Of a stretch of DNA of 64,000 bases, positions 34,955 through 49,430 are shown piece after piece. Both the position numbers and the translations under genes were made by a program. The stretch is taken from contig JARUPY010000017.1 of the NCBI GenBank assembly GCA_029817715.1, forward strand, positions 1 through 64,000, read 5' to 3'. The notes under the pieces are model-generated. The model saw only the letters and a list, made by a program, of their open reading frames with translations. It was not told the origin of the DNA and ran no database searches. Position 1 is the stretch's first letter; each line of letters begins with the position of its first letter. This stretch comes from Melastoma dodecandrum (lineage: Eukaryota > Streptophyta > Magnoliopsida > Myrtales > Melastomataceae).

Positions 34955-37900
34955 CATAGTTGTTAATGGCGATAGGCGGGGCGAGGCGACAAGCCCTCGC
35001 CCGCCAGAGGCGAGAGGCGAGGCGAAAGGCGCTCGCCTTTTGAACAAAGGCGATGTACGTAAAAATAATGAAATGATTTCAAATATAAAAAGTTGAAATG
35101 GATCCATAACATAATCATCATCATTCAAGGTTGATCAACCTACATCATCATCATTATCACAAATATAGAAACTTCATAAGTCCATAACCAACAAGCTTCA
35201 TACGCAAAATATACTAATCAAACATTACACAAGGTATACATCATCATCCGAAGCAGATAAAGGCACACTATCATCCCCGCTAGAACTTTTGTAGCCTTCC
35301 GGATCTTGCTCTTGCTCCTCATTTCATCCAATTCTTCAAAAACCTCTTCATTTGCCACATCAGCCTTTTTTTTCCCTCGAAGCTCAACGACATCTTCTAT
35401 CCTTGCCGCCGAAGTTCCCTTCGATACTTGTTTTTCCTTTCCTGCAGCATACCGTTTTAAAGTAATTGAGGGTTGAGAAGATCTAGTGACATACAACGGT
35501 TCGTTAGCCTCGCTTGCTTTTGTAGCAAGACCCCATGTGAAGGCTTCATCATCACTGAATACACGTTCGTTCTCCTCATCATCATCCTCGTCTTCCATAA
35601 TTCCTGTCTTCCATTCCGAAGTTTCAATTCCATCAACTTCTGGTAAGATAATTAGATCAAGATTCTCCCGCATTAGATATCGACGCCTCAAAGCCCTATT
35701 GTACTTCGCATAAACCAACATACTCAGTCTTTCATGGTCCAAACGATTCCTCCTTTTGGAGTGAAGCTACACACATAGAAACATGTGCATAAGCACATCT
35801 AATATTTTAAATTACGTTAAAGGAGCTAAAGCTAAGAATTTAATTTACTCACATGCTCAAATACACTCCAGTTTCTCTCACAACCGGAAGAACTACATGT
35901 AAGATTGAGAACTTTGATAGCAAATTTTTGCAAATTTGGCGTTGAAGATCCATATGATGACCACCACTGAGCTGTAAAATGATAAAGTAGCAAAATATAA
36001 GTAATGAGAAATCAGTTATGAGATGTTTTCGAAAAAGAATGTAACCTGGTGATTTTAGTTCGCAAGTTCGGTGTCTGATAGCAGTAGGAATTCCAAACAT
36101 CCGTTCAGCCCTGGAATACACATCCATTTCACTACAAATGGCATCTTGAACTTTAAAATCCCTCACCAGTTGTTGAACCGCATGATGAAATCCTGTCATG
36201 ATCTCTTCATCTTGTAATATATTCGGATTTGAATAAAAGAACTGAGGATTGAGGAAATGGCCTGCTGCATGAAGAGGTCTATGGAGCTGAACATTCCAGC
36301 GAGTATCGATGATTTGAAACACTTGTCGATATTTTTCTTCTTGGTGAGAGAAAGATGCAGCGATTTCCTCCTTTACTCGATCCATTGCCTCATAAATGTA
36401 TCCCATGGCTGGACAAATTTCATGGACAAATTTATGGACAAAGTACATGTTCTTCTCCAATTTCATGGACAAATTTATCAAGTAACTCAAACATTTTTTC
36501 ACCAGTGTGAGCAAAGCTTGATGCATCCATCGATTTCATAAACATACTTCCTTTCGGAGTGTTCATCAAAAAGTTTATTAGAGATCGACCTTTTCTATCT
36601 TTCCATCCATCTATCATCAAGCTACAACCATACTTCTCCTTTTCTTCAATATTACCTTTCATCAGCTCCTTTGTCTGTTCCACTTCCTTATTTAAATAGG
36701 TAACTCTAACCTCATGATAGGAAGGAGGCTTAATATTTCTCCCATAGTCTCCAATTGCATGTATCATAGTGGTGAAACTATCATAGTAGACGGCATTAAA
36801 AAGAATTCCAGCATCATACATCCACCTACACCATGCCTGAACTGCGTCATCTCTCATCTTCTTTCAGTACGCATCAAGCTCCTTCGAGTCTTGTTTCTTT
36901 TTCTGAATGGCAACATCATCACCCTGATCTTGACACTCACGATAGAAATAATCAATAGGGCCTCTTGATTTTTTTGCACTTGAGCTAGATTCATTAGTGC
37001 GATTTGATGCAGCATGACTCGAAGCATTGAACATTCCTTCATCTTCTAATTTATCTGAATGCGGAATTGCATCCATTTTGCGCTTGGCTTCCTTCTTATT
37101 GATCATGTACTCCATCAACTCTTCCACAACAGGAGGAGGGCAATCTCGACAAGCCTTCACTTCTTTATAACCTCCAACAAGGTGTTTTTTGAATCGACTT
37201 ATTCCACCATTTGTAACTTTCCCGCAATAATTGCACTTCACTTTATTCGTGTCATTAGCATTTGGTAGAGTTCCATGACACCATGCGGGATCCTTTCGGT
37301 TTGAATTTGAAGTAGACATGTTCAAGGACTTCTGTTGTACCACTTGGGTTGCTGGTGGAGACCACACAAGGATTTGCCAATCGTTACCGCCTGTATATAA
37401 CTCCTGCAGGTGATGATATGGATCAAATGATTTTCATAACTAGGTAGGGAAATAAAACTCCAGCCGTTGACTGGGCCTGCCCTAGCTACAGAACTATTTG
37501 CACAAAGCTCCAGAAGAATAAGAGACGGGACTAAAAAGACAGTCTGTAGTAAAATTTGCCATTTACAGTAAAAGCAAACTGAATCGGATAGTTTAGCAGA
37601 TCAAAATGAAGGATTTCTGAGAAACTATCTCGCATAATGACCATTTATACCTGATCTTGTGAACTGTACCCGACCAGCAACAATTCACATACTCTTGGCC
37701 GCAAAATGTGTGGCAAGTCTTTCCTGTCCACCAATCTGAGGCGGATTTGAAGATACCGAGGGAGGCAGGGCAGCAGTCCCAGCGGTAGAGGAACAACCAC
37801 TAATACCCGGACTTCGGTAGCGATTTTAGGGTACCTGGTGTTGTCGAGGGCTTGATCGATGCTGTCTCTTGTCTTCGATGCTGTTTTTTGTCTTGAACTT

Positions 37901-38272
37901 CCGAAATTTGACCGAGACAGGGAGGAGAGGTGGAGGAGGGGAGGGGAAGCGGAGGTGGGAAACGGAGGTGGGGAGGAGGTGGGAAACGAAGGTGGGGAAG
38001 CGGAGACAGAAAGTAGGTTTTTTGATTTTTTTGTCATTTTATTAATTTGAACCTTAGATTTTTAAATGTCTTACAAACAGGTCCTAGTCTATTTCAATTG
38101 ATTTGCGAACAAAAGGCTTGCCTTTCCGTCGCCTTTCGCCTAAGAAAAAGGCGAGAAAGGCGAGAAAAGGCGACGCCTTTGTGCCACGCCTCGCCCGAGG
38201 GGAAGAAAAGGCGAAATCGCCTCGCCCGCCTCGCCTTTCGCGCGTCGCCTTTTCTCGCCTTTTACAACTATG
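34955..38272 (-). mobile_element. hAT element with perfect 8-bp target duplication, 3.3 kb
   Basis: Both flanks carry CCGACGTG (34947-34954 and 38273-38280), the 8-bp duplication hAT elements make. The ends are imperfect inverted repeats: CATAGTTGTTAATGGCGA on the left and, reading inwards from the right, CATAGTTGTAAAAGGCGA. About 90 bp (left) and 170 bp (right) inside the ends are packed with GGCGAGG / CGCCTCGCC words, likely transposase binding sites. A broken transposase lies on the minus strand. Termini and duplication are well kept, so it could still move with a transposase supplied in trans. Confidence 0.92.
35218..37319 (-). pseudogene. hAT transposase (BED finger, DUF659), broken
   Basis: Starting MSTSNSNRKDPAWCHG at 37319, a BED zinc finger follows (CNYCGKVTNGGISRFKKHL). 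A TGA at about 36860 (expected Cys) splits it from the DUF659 core (36857-36432), which keeps CSLMIDGWKDRKGRSLINFL with its catalytic Asp and MDASSFAHTGEKMFELLDKF. Near 36,420-36,470 the frame breaks at a duplicated AAATTTGTCCATGAAATT; about 150 residues expected after IGEEHV, including the second Asp region, are missing. The C-terminal part resumes (36,400-35,850: IIDTRWNVQLHRPLHAAGHF, then the dimerisation tract WWSSYG and LTCSSSGCERNWSVFEH in shifted frames) and ends with an acidic tail (35,742-35,218). Inactive. Confidence 0.8.
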
Positions 38273-38526
38273 CCGACGTGTTTCGCGAAATAAAACTTAT
38301 ATATTTATACAAAATTTTTACGAAACATACGACACTTCTTACTTTATGAAACTTTTATTGTCATAGATTCTTATATAAACCGTGGACTATATATTCATAA
38401 AACCCATTTATATAAAATAATTACGAAATTCGTCTACCCGTCCCCACTGGTAGGTAGCCCTGTCCCCCTAAACACCACCGAACGCTCTTTTTGCCTCCGA
38501 TACGTCATCGTTTCTTACTCCACAAA

Positions 38527-41471
<2,945 letters not shown>

Positions 41472-41783
41472 GATAAGGTTAGTGGAATAAAACCCTGTTC
41501 CTGTATCATTTCTTTCCGCTGTAGAATTTCCCAATTTGGATCCACGGAAACTGGATGTAACTGTGTTACGAGACCCTCATAGAACTACTGCAAGATCATC
41601 ATTCTATGCACGAAAAGGGCAATAGTTAGTTAAAAGGGGCAATGCTTTAAAATTCCCATTCTTAAAATATCAGTTCGATGTAAATAAACGCTTCCATTCC
41701 TTCTTAGATTTATTATTACATGGCATATAAGGTTTTATGAGTACATGGGACGTGTCCTAATCAGGAACAGACACACAGAACAA

Positions 41784-43154
41784 TTACTGGAAATAGCCAC
41801 CACCTTGTCTCTTCTTCTCAACCCAGGAAGGCGACAACACGGGGCTCATATCATAGTACTGATGATACACTAATCCCTCCCTAATCACCACGTCATTACC
41901 ATCATTAACATTAACATCATCACTAAGGCTAACATTGTCTGAATTCCCCAGAAACAATACCTGCTCATCAGGCAATACCTTCACCCTCCACACCTTGAAC
42001 GTCTGGTCCATGCTCGCGCTGTACACTAAGTACCCCTTCACGACCTTGTCCATCTCGAGGCACGCCGCGACACACCTGACCGGCCCCTGGTGCCCATCCA
42101 TCACGGCCAGGCACTCGTGGATGCTGCTCCCTTCCTCCCGTTTCCATACCCTTATCGTGGTGTCCTCTGACCCGCTGAATACCAGCCTCCCCATCACCGC
42201 GAGGCAGAGGACCGCGAACCGGTGGCCCTGGAGGAACCCCCCGTGGCTGAACCGGAAGGATGTTGGCTCCTTCTGCCAGAAGTTGACCGACCCATCGGAT
42301 GAGCCAGAGTATAGGAAGTAGTTGTCGACGGACGAGCTTAGGGCAAGCGCGTTGATGGGGAATTCCTGGAATCGGAGTCGCATGGTGAGGGTGTGGGAGC
42401 CTTCCTTGTAGACCCTTCGCCATATCTTGATGGAGCCGTCAGAGGAGCAGGTGAATACACAACCGTCTTCCTGGTTGACAACGATCTCGTTGACTCGGTT
42501 GTCATGCGCAAGGAATGTGTCCACACAAGCGGAATCTGCCACCCGCCACACCCTCACTGTCCTGTCATGGGATCCTGTGTACAGAAGCCCCTTCACATGG
42601 TGGTAGGCCATGCAGGAGATGCGTTCGGTGTGCTGGTGGGGACTTGTCCGCTTGAACGGGAAGATCCCACTCCGTTTCGGCAGCGTGGCCACCTTCTTGT
42701 ACTGGATATCGACATTGGATGCCGAGATATTCCAAACCCTTATCCTATGATCCTTGTGTGAGGAGAAGAGAATGTTGGAATAACACAGCATGGCTCGGGT
42801 CTCTCCCAAACCCGCCTTGATGCAGCCACGCTCCAGGCAGTCGGGCTTCCTCCATGCACGGATACGACTGCTCTGCGAACCAGTGAACACGAGCTCCTTC
42901 GACAGGGCCATGGAATGCACCCCGCCTTCGTTGCGGTGGAGCGAGGCGATGCACGTGTAGAATAGGGGAGGTAAGGGGAGAGTCCTTAGCGGGGAGAGTG
43001 CCCATGGGGAACCAGGATTCGAGGAGGCCGACAAAGGCAGCGGAAGTGGCAATGGGCCTGACTTGAGAAGCTCGCGATCGACGTGCTTGGTATTCTGGCG
43101 TAGGACGAAGCTTCTCCGGCCGCTGTTAGACAAGTCCATATGAACCGGAGACAT
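41784..43154 (-). CDS. JGB: JINGUBANG-type WD40-repeat protein, intronless
   Basis: A single exon of 456 codons from MSPVHMDLSNSGRRSFVLRQ; an in-frame ATG at 43322 would add 56 unconserved residues. Seven WD40 blades are visible by their endings: RIRAWRKPD, RIRVWNISA, TVRVWRVAD, SIKIWRRV, SVNFWQKE, TIRVWKREE and TFKVWRVKV, with SGSSDGS / SGSEDTT turns before them. This matches the JINGUBANG family; the Arabidopsis founder restrains pollen germination through jasmonate-linked partners. The function here is inferred only. The N-terminal Ser/Pro/Leu-rich part and acidic tail (NVSLSDDVNVNDGNDVV) are probably flexible. It converges on VTE1, with only 312 bp between stop codons, so 3' UTRs may overlap. 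Coding DNA is GC-rich compared with the surroundings. Confidence 0.9.
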   Translation of the reverse strand: MSPVHMDLSNSGRRSFVLRQNTKHVDRELLKSGPLPLPLPLSASSNPGSPWALSPLRTLPLPPLFYTCIASLHRNEGGVHSMALSKELVFTGSQSSRIRAWRKPDCLERGCIKAGLGETRAMLCYSNILFSSHKDHRIRVWNISASNVDIQYKKVATLPKRSGIFPFKRTSPHQHTERISCMAYHHVKGLLYTGSHDRTVRVWRVADSACVDTFLAHDNRVNEIVVNQEDGCVFTCSSDGSIKIWRRVYKEGSHTLTMRLRFQEFPINALALSSSVDNYFLYSGSSDGSVNFWQKEPTSFRFSHGGFLQGHRFAVLCLAVMGRLVFSGSEDTTIRVWKREEGSSIHECLAVMDGHQGPVRCVAACLEMDKVVKGYLVYSASMDQTFKVWRVKVLPDEQVLFLGNSDNVSLSDDVNVNDGNDVVIREGLVYHQYYDMSPVLSPSWVEKKRQGGGYFQ

Positions 43155-44202
43155 CGTGGGGAAGCAAAACTTGAGAGGAACGACGATGAAATATGTATCA
43201 GTCGATGTAGGAGAAGAAGAACAACATAATAAGACCAACGTCAAAATATTTATCGACCGATGATGATGATGATGAGGAAGAATAATAACTTCCCACATGC
43301 AATATTTGTATTGCAAAAACATCTCGGTGGGTGTTGTGGAGTCGAGTAAATGCTTTCCTCCGTTACATCATTCTGACACGAGACATACACAAATACACAC
43401 AGGGGAACCAGGTTAGTTGTTGTGATTCCCATTAGAAAGTTGCATGTAAGAAATGGTGGTTGTATCAAGAGATCACTTCCCTTTGTGGAGGAGGTCATAA
43501 CTATATTCTCTCAAGTACGGGGGAGAGTAAGTCCTCCTTACACAGAAACATGGTATGCGGTAAAGATCTACGGAGACTCATGGAAACAATACTTCAAATA
43601 CGTTTGATCATTACATTCTTACTATAAATGTATAGCTACCAATGGTTGGAACAGTCGTCCACTCATAATGTTATTGGTAATGGTAGTTGGGTTCGTATTC
43701 ATGGCGGCATCACTGCAGGGCGGACCCCCCTTCTTGGTTTCGCTCGACAGTCGCACAGGGAAATATGGTCCAGTTCAGTAGTAGTAATAATACATGTCCA
43801 CAGTTTTTCACTTGCCATATTTGGTCTATGTCCTAATCAATTAATATAAATTGGTCTCGTGATCTTCCTTTTTTTCTTACCTTCATTCGAGTAAATTAAT
43901 ATAAATTTGTTGAGGAATTAAAGAGGATCGTGTGCAAAAGTTAGTCGGGATATAAAAACCATCCAACCACCAGCATCTCATGTGTGTCGTATCAACCGGG
44001 AATTAATTGGCATTAATTTGATATGTATCTGGTTCACTGCTACTGATAAATGAATTGGGGTCTTTCGTAGATTAATTGCGTTTCCACTTATTCTCACAAG
44101 TTTGGACATATGCAAAGTTCTTACGTGATTTGTACTAATTCTGACAGAGTCGTCCGAACCGATCCTGGCGGAATACTATCTATAGTGTTGTTGGCTGAGG
44201 TG
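43155..44202. other. Upstream region of the WD40 gene
   Basis: The first ~170 bases could encode an N-terminal extension from the ATG at 43322, but a (TGATGA)n tract there looks like leader sequence. No other gene is recognised. Confidence 0.5.
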
Positions 44203-44872
44203 TTAGGGTTGTTCCAGAGGATGACGAACCCATTTACATCTTTGACTCGGCATGTCGGTTTGATCGATTCCTCTTGATATGCTTCTTGATCGGAGTACAT
44301 TATCGTCTTGTTTGCTCGTTAATCTCCCGCACGAGACGCTACCGATCATCATATGCGATCTCAGAAACAGCAAGTCGGAGGAATTCACGTCGTTCCACCT
44401 ACTCTTATCGATCCCCTCGGAGATCATGATTCGATGACGGAACTTGTGAACCTTCCATTCTCTCTCTCATCTACATGGTCGAGTACCTCAATCTCTGCAA
44501 TCTCACACCTTCACGTAACGGTTCGAGTTTTTAGGATGATAGTTTTTGTTGCTTGCAGTACAACAATGATATTAGAGCCTTAGATAGAGAGATCAGGTCC
44601 CGTCAGTAAAAATGTAAAAATTAAAGAAGCCCCTAATATTTGGACAAAGGGAATCACACTTTTAGTACAAACCAGGAGCTCGAATTGATCCTCGCCCCGC
44701 CTCGAGGGTCCCCGCGTTGTCGAGCAATGCGGTTCATGTAACCATAACCCAAGTGGAAGAACTGTGCATAGGCAAGGAGGACAAGGAACACGATGGAGAG
44801 CATGCAGATGATGACCGTGATGTTAGGATGGTGGTCTGGGGAGGCATGGGCGGAACTGTTCCGATGCAACAT
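44203..44872 (-). pseudogene. ATL-type RING-H2 protein remnant without a RING domain
   Basis: On the minus strand the N-terminal piece (44872-44654) reads HHPNITVIICMLSIVFLVLL, a membrane segment like that of ATL E3 ligases, then AYAQFFHLGYG. A C-terminal piece (about 44460-44203) reads WKVHKFRHRIMIS, then KSRWNDVNSSDLLFLRSHMM and RSRSIS, the conserved ATL tail. Between them I find only ~200 bp with stops and no Cys/His RING motif, so the catalytic part is deleted. The solo LTR at 44910 sits 37 bp upstream of the apparent start. Family assignment rests on the tail pattern. Confidence 0.5.
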
Positions 44873-44909
44873 CGTTTAGGAAGGAGGTTGATTGTGATTA
44901 AGGGGATTG

Positions 44910-45344
44910 TGTTAGGAATGTGATCCAAAGTTGAAATATTGAAGAATGGTAATATCACATAAGATTTCGTGTGCTATTATGGGATATTGGAAAGATATTG
45001 TCCTAGATTCTATTGTCTATTATAAATAGACAGATTGTCCAGCTTCGAATAGGAGAGTTAGATATGTGAGATCCACGGTTAGTGCGATGCAGATTCTGTA
45101 ACTAGGGTAAGGGAGACGACGGGTTATCGCGCTCCAGGGTCTCTGGTGAGTCGTTGTACTGGGAACATGTGATACACGGTGAGCATGTGAATGTTCAGAG
45201 AGTCGGGTAGAGGGTTTTCTATGGGAACTCTGGGTGAAACTTTCTCGGGGCTTGTAATCATGTAACTCATTGGTTATAGTGGAATTTCAAAAAGGACCTC
45301 CTCGTACGATTTCATCATTGGCGCTGGCGGTTCCCGCCCCAACA
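44910..45344 (+). mobile_element. Solo LTR, 435 bp, with 5-bp target duplication
   Basis: It begins TGTTAGGAATGTGATCCAAA and ends GGTTCCCGCCCCAACA. It is flanked by GATTG on both sides (44905-44909 and 45345-45349). A TATA box (TTATAAATAGA) is at about 45022-45032. No internal element DNA is adjacent, so it is the product of LTR-LTR recombination. It shows no obvious similarity to the other LTRs here. Strand is assigned from the TATA box. Confidence 0.85.
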
Positions 45345-45349
45345 GATTG

Positions 45350-46788
45350 AACATTCACGAGGGTTCTCCCTAATATTTAGTTGCTAGCTAACGATGACGA
45401 TCAACGGAGGATCTGATTAAGTTTAAACAAAAAAGAGAACGGGGTTCAAATTTTGACTTTCTGTAAATTTTGTCTTTTTTGTCTTTTGGCGTTTAATGTG
45501 GTGAAATTTTTGGAGCATTTGGTGTCCCCCCCATGTATCATTATAGTCCATTTGTGTTTTGGACACTGTGGTCATTCCCGAAAGAACATAATTCATTTTA
45601 AAATTTGTTAAAAAAAAACCGACACTGTGGTCTGATTGGCGAAATTGGTTTTCATTTGGGCCGCACGACTAGCTAATACCATTCTCGGGAGCCCCGGACA
45701 ATCAAGCACTTTGAATTGATTATATGTTAGAGGAGAATGGTTATTATTAACGATTATTACAGAGAAGAGTCTTAAAATATCAAATGATAAAAAGTAAGTA
45801 GGCAGCAATTCTTTTAGTGAATTGATTATATGTAAGAGGAGGATAGTTTCCATTGTTCAGGCGCTTTGCCTACATGCAGATGGACACGACACATTTTCTT
45901 GGGTGATCTGATCTTCTTCTTACAACTTTTTTTTTTTTTTTTTAAGAGAAAAATCGAAATCGAAAACCCTTTATGATAAAAGTTGCGGGTAAAAACAGAA
46001 AGCAGAATGAAATTTACCATGTCTGGAAATTGAAAATCTGAAAAATTTCTAATTTGATCCCCAAAAATAACAAAGTGGGGGGAAGGTAAAAGCAGAAAAC
46101 ACTTCCCGATAAGAAGTTGTCAGCACATTCGAAATTACCATGTCCGAAGATGGAACTAAATGGAGTAGTTCTGGTTTAAACCATATGAAAATCGAATTCG
46201 ATCATGAAAGATAATCAAAATCTCTAATGTTTGCCTTTTTTTTTGTGGGCAACCTCACGTGTGCCAATTATGATTAATTATGATGGGATTGAGATTTTCA
46301 TTAGAATTATTACCATAGCGTATAATGATATTTTTTTTTGGGTATTTAAAAAATATTTGGAATTATATATATATGTTATATATGTGTATCGTCTCCGAGG
46401 GACGTGATTGAGGGTCGATGAACAAGAAAGGAACGGAACGTTCCCATAACGAATCATTACATATGGTGTGTATCTATGAATTTTGTGAAGCATTGTCGTC
46501 ATCGTCTAGGGCGTTCATTGGCGTGTCGTTTGGGGCGTTCTCGTTACGGCTGTTTGCCGGCCTCGTCATTTAGGGCTGGACTTCAAGTGGTGGCCGATGA
46601 TTGGGTACGGGTTTTGTGCTCCATTCTCGCCATCGGTTACGGCGTTTTTTCGCGTGTTGTGCGGAATTAGGGGGCACTAGCAAAGACGTCTGGTTGTTGG
46701 TGGTGCGCCTACCTTATAGCCGGTTTAATTGTCGCATGCTAGTCGAGGATCGTGCTCAAGTTGGGGTGAGCCTTTGATCAGGTTCGTA
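45350..46788. other. AT-rich intergenic DNA; possible left end of the composite Mutator-type unit
   Basis: No gene is recognised. From about 46,400 the composition turns GC-rich and codon-like (a 64-codon frame at 46,476-46,670). Because the Copia element at 46,789 is inserted here and similar codon-like DNA resumes at 51,973, this may be the left part of the old Ulp1-like unit. No terminal inverted repeat was found. Confidence 0.4.
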
Positions 46789-47403
46789 TGTTAGAAATTT
46801 GTGATTTTTGGGCTTCCATTAATTGTTTATTTTTAATTTTCTTTTATTTATTTTATTTTACTTTATTAAACTATATTTTATAAAACAGGTTGTGACATAA
46901 AGACAATGCATGAAATCCCACTAAATCACTTAAGTCATTGGGGTATGCGCATCTCGTTTGTCTAATGTGGCTTACGGTTGAATGTAGACTATTTTATAAC
47001 CTATAGTCCATTGATGGATAGGACATAGGCTACGGTATATTATGGATAGGTCCCTTCCCCTGTCCTTCAATAATTATTTAACTAAGGGGCAAAACTGACA
47101 TTTCATAGAGGAAATCCTTTAGGTTTTCCTTATATCTGGGTTAATCACCCTGACAGAAAATAGATCGTCAGTTTGTTTTATTTGGCCTCCTCCATCGAGA
47201 GCAGCCGTACGGGAAGGAAAAGGGGAAGAAGATCTACGCCGCCAGGTTACAATCATCAGGTTTACGGTATGACGAACGTGGCGAATACGGGTACGTCTCC
47301 TTTTCCCTTGATCTTTCTCAGTGACCGTAAAACCCGCGTAATCGATCCAGTCTTCCGCTGTTTTCTTTGTTTGTTATTCCCGTGATTGTGTGAATTTCTC
47401 ACA
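46789..47403 (+). repeat. 5' LTR of the non-autonomous Copia element
   Basis: 615 bp, TGTTAG...CTCACA. The end carries the codon-like GAGAGCAGCCGTACGGG block also seen in the right LTR. Confidence 0.92.
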
Positions 47404-47405
47404 TG

Positions 47406-47417
47406 TGGTATCAGAGC
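47406..47417 (+). other. Primer binding site (initiator tRNA-Met type)
   Basis: TGGTATCAGAGC two bases after the 5' LTR, complementary to the 3' end of initiator methionine tRNA, typical of plant Copia elements. Confidence 0.9.
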
Positions 47418-49149
47418 GGATTACGCGGATCTAAGATCCCGAGTAAAGAATTTTCAATTTCATATATTGAAATTGTGCTATTTGGTTGATTGAGGAAAAC
47501 TCATGACGGCTAGGGTTCTAGGAATCCTGATCGTTTTTTTTAAGTATATTATTAATTAGGTTATATAATAATACTATATATTATATATAATATATTTTAT
47601 ATATGCTCAAGTGGGCTTGGCCCAAAATGGGCTACAATAAAAAAAAAAAAAACGTGGCCCAAGTGGGCCAGGCCAAAATTGGCCTTTCTTAGCCCAATTG
47701 GGCTGAGCCAGTTAATAAAAAAACAAAGGAGAGGAAGCCTAGCCCAAGTGGGCCAGACTTTAAAGGAAGGAAGGCCTGGCCCAAGTGGGTCAGGCTTTAT
47801 GTTTATAGCCTCATGGACCGGTCAGTTCGTACCGGCGACCGGCCGCCGATGGTCAACGCCGGTCATCCGTTGACTTAGTTGATGATAATTTTCTTTAACA
47901 AAAAGAAAGAAAAGGGTAATATTGATTCTTATTAAACAAAGATTTCATAAAGTATATATATTACTAGAAGTTTCGAAACCTTGATTATGAAAGAAAATAT
48001 ATATGAGATTAAATATCTCATATGATGCTTTTTTTTATATACTTTATAAATAAATAATAGTCGAAATTTTATGAGGTCAGGTTTAAAACCAATCAAAGTT
48101 GTTTTGGTTTTGATCTAGTTGGCAATGCAAAAAGAAGGACTTCTTGTGTGAACTACCCACGTGTGGGAGGTAACACTAAATGAAAAATTATTAAATACAT
48201 ATAGAACAATGAACTAAATGTCATATCAACCAAATGATTCTTTTTGGTATATGAAAACTACTCACAAGATGGGTGAGTGCGACAAGACAACATGATATCA
48301 ACTGAAATTGATGGATTGATGAGTATCGCACATGCAAGTCAGTATGTATAGGGATGTCTTTAATTTTCAATGAGATGAATTGAGTTTTATTTCATTACAC
48401 TTTATTCTTGCCCGGAAAAGAGAGTATTTAGTAATGCTTTGTTTCTTCACAAATTGAATTACGAAATCTTTGGAATAATCATGATCATGTGTGGTCATGA
48501 AATCTTATTTATTACTCAATTAGGTTATGGAAGTGTGTAACTGGTGAATAAAAATTTTGATATTAAGGCTACTTATGGTTCATCTTTATGTTGATGAATT
48601 TTCTATGAAAGAAGAAAGAAATCAGTATTTTGGGATATATGGCAAAACATGATACTTGGATTATTCAATATTAAAACAATTAGTTGGGCTTGCTTGGATT
48701 TTAGACCGGATGCTTTATCCGATACATAAAGAAATTCAGATGATATCTTTTGTTATTGTTGTTAATAGAGTGTTTGCCTAAGTTCGACTACAAGAATTAG
48801 ATCCAAGTTAACCATTCGAGCGAGCTATGACTAAATGATATGTTTATCGTGTATAACGGAAAGAACGTTCTGTTTAATGAGTATTATAAAGTTAAGTCAA
48901 CCTAGACAGGCTGAAAAGGTGATTGCTTGTGTTGGTGAACTTTTTCATGCATTAGACGTGAGATGTATATATTACACAGTAGTATTTAATATATGTTAAA
49001 CTCGTACTCTCTTTAAGGCACAATGTGTTTGAAATATAGAGAGAATAGATAAATTATGTGCATCAAATTTTCAATTTGAGACTGTTGTAAACTCTTTCAT
49101 TAACCGTTGGTTTAAGTTGGCATACATTAAAATATGTTCTTATGCCAAA

Positions 49150-49430
49150 TTATGTGAGCATGTGGTGTTTCGTCGTACTTGTGTTGTAAGCGCTTGGCTG
49201 CCAAAGTGGCTCGTTTGTAGTGACAAGTGACGTGCTTCACGGGCATGTGCATCCAGGTGAGTTACTTTACATTTGTGCTCTAGTTGTTTGGCTGCCAAAG
49301 TGGTTCAGCTAGAGTGACAACTGAAGTTTTCTCACAATCGCATGTGTTCTCAACGAGCGAGAAATCTCACATTTATGCTTTGTGTGTTTGACCGCCAAAG
49401 TGGCTCGCTTAAAGTGACAACTGAGATTAT
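49150..49430 (+). repeat. Tandem ~95-100 bp repeat inside the Copia element
   Basis: Three diverged copies each hold GGCTGCCAAAGTGG (or ACCGCCAAAGTGG) followed ~15 bp later by AGTGACAA (starts near 49194, 49288 and 49387). A weaker fourth GTTGCCAAAGCG lies near 49,813. The intervening parts are variable. Confidence 0.6.

Noticed and set aside
41935..42423. Open frames of 128 and 151 codons within the WD40 gene
   Set aside because: Both are alternative-frame shadows of the WD40 coding region, whose own frame shows seven repeats.
43155..43322. Upstream ATG extending the WD40 protein by 56 residues
   Set aside because: The extra part contains a poly-His tract from a TGATGA repeat and hydrophobic noise; the MSPVHM start fits better.
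44910..45344. Possible gene start or promoter of its own
   Set aside because: TG...CA ends and GATTG duplications show it is a solo LTR; the TATA box belongs to it.
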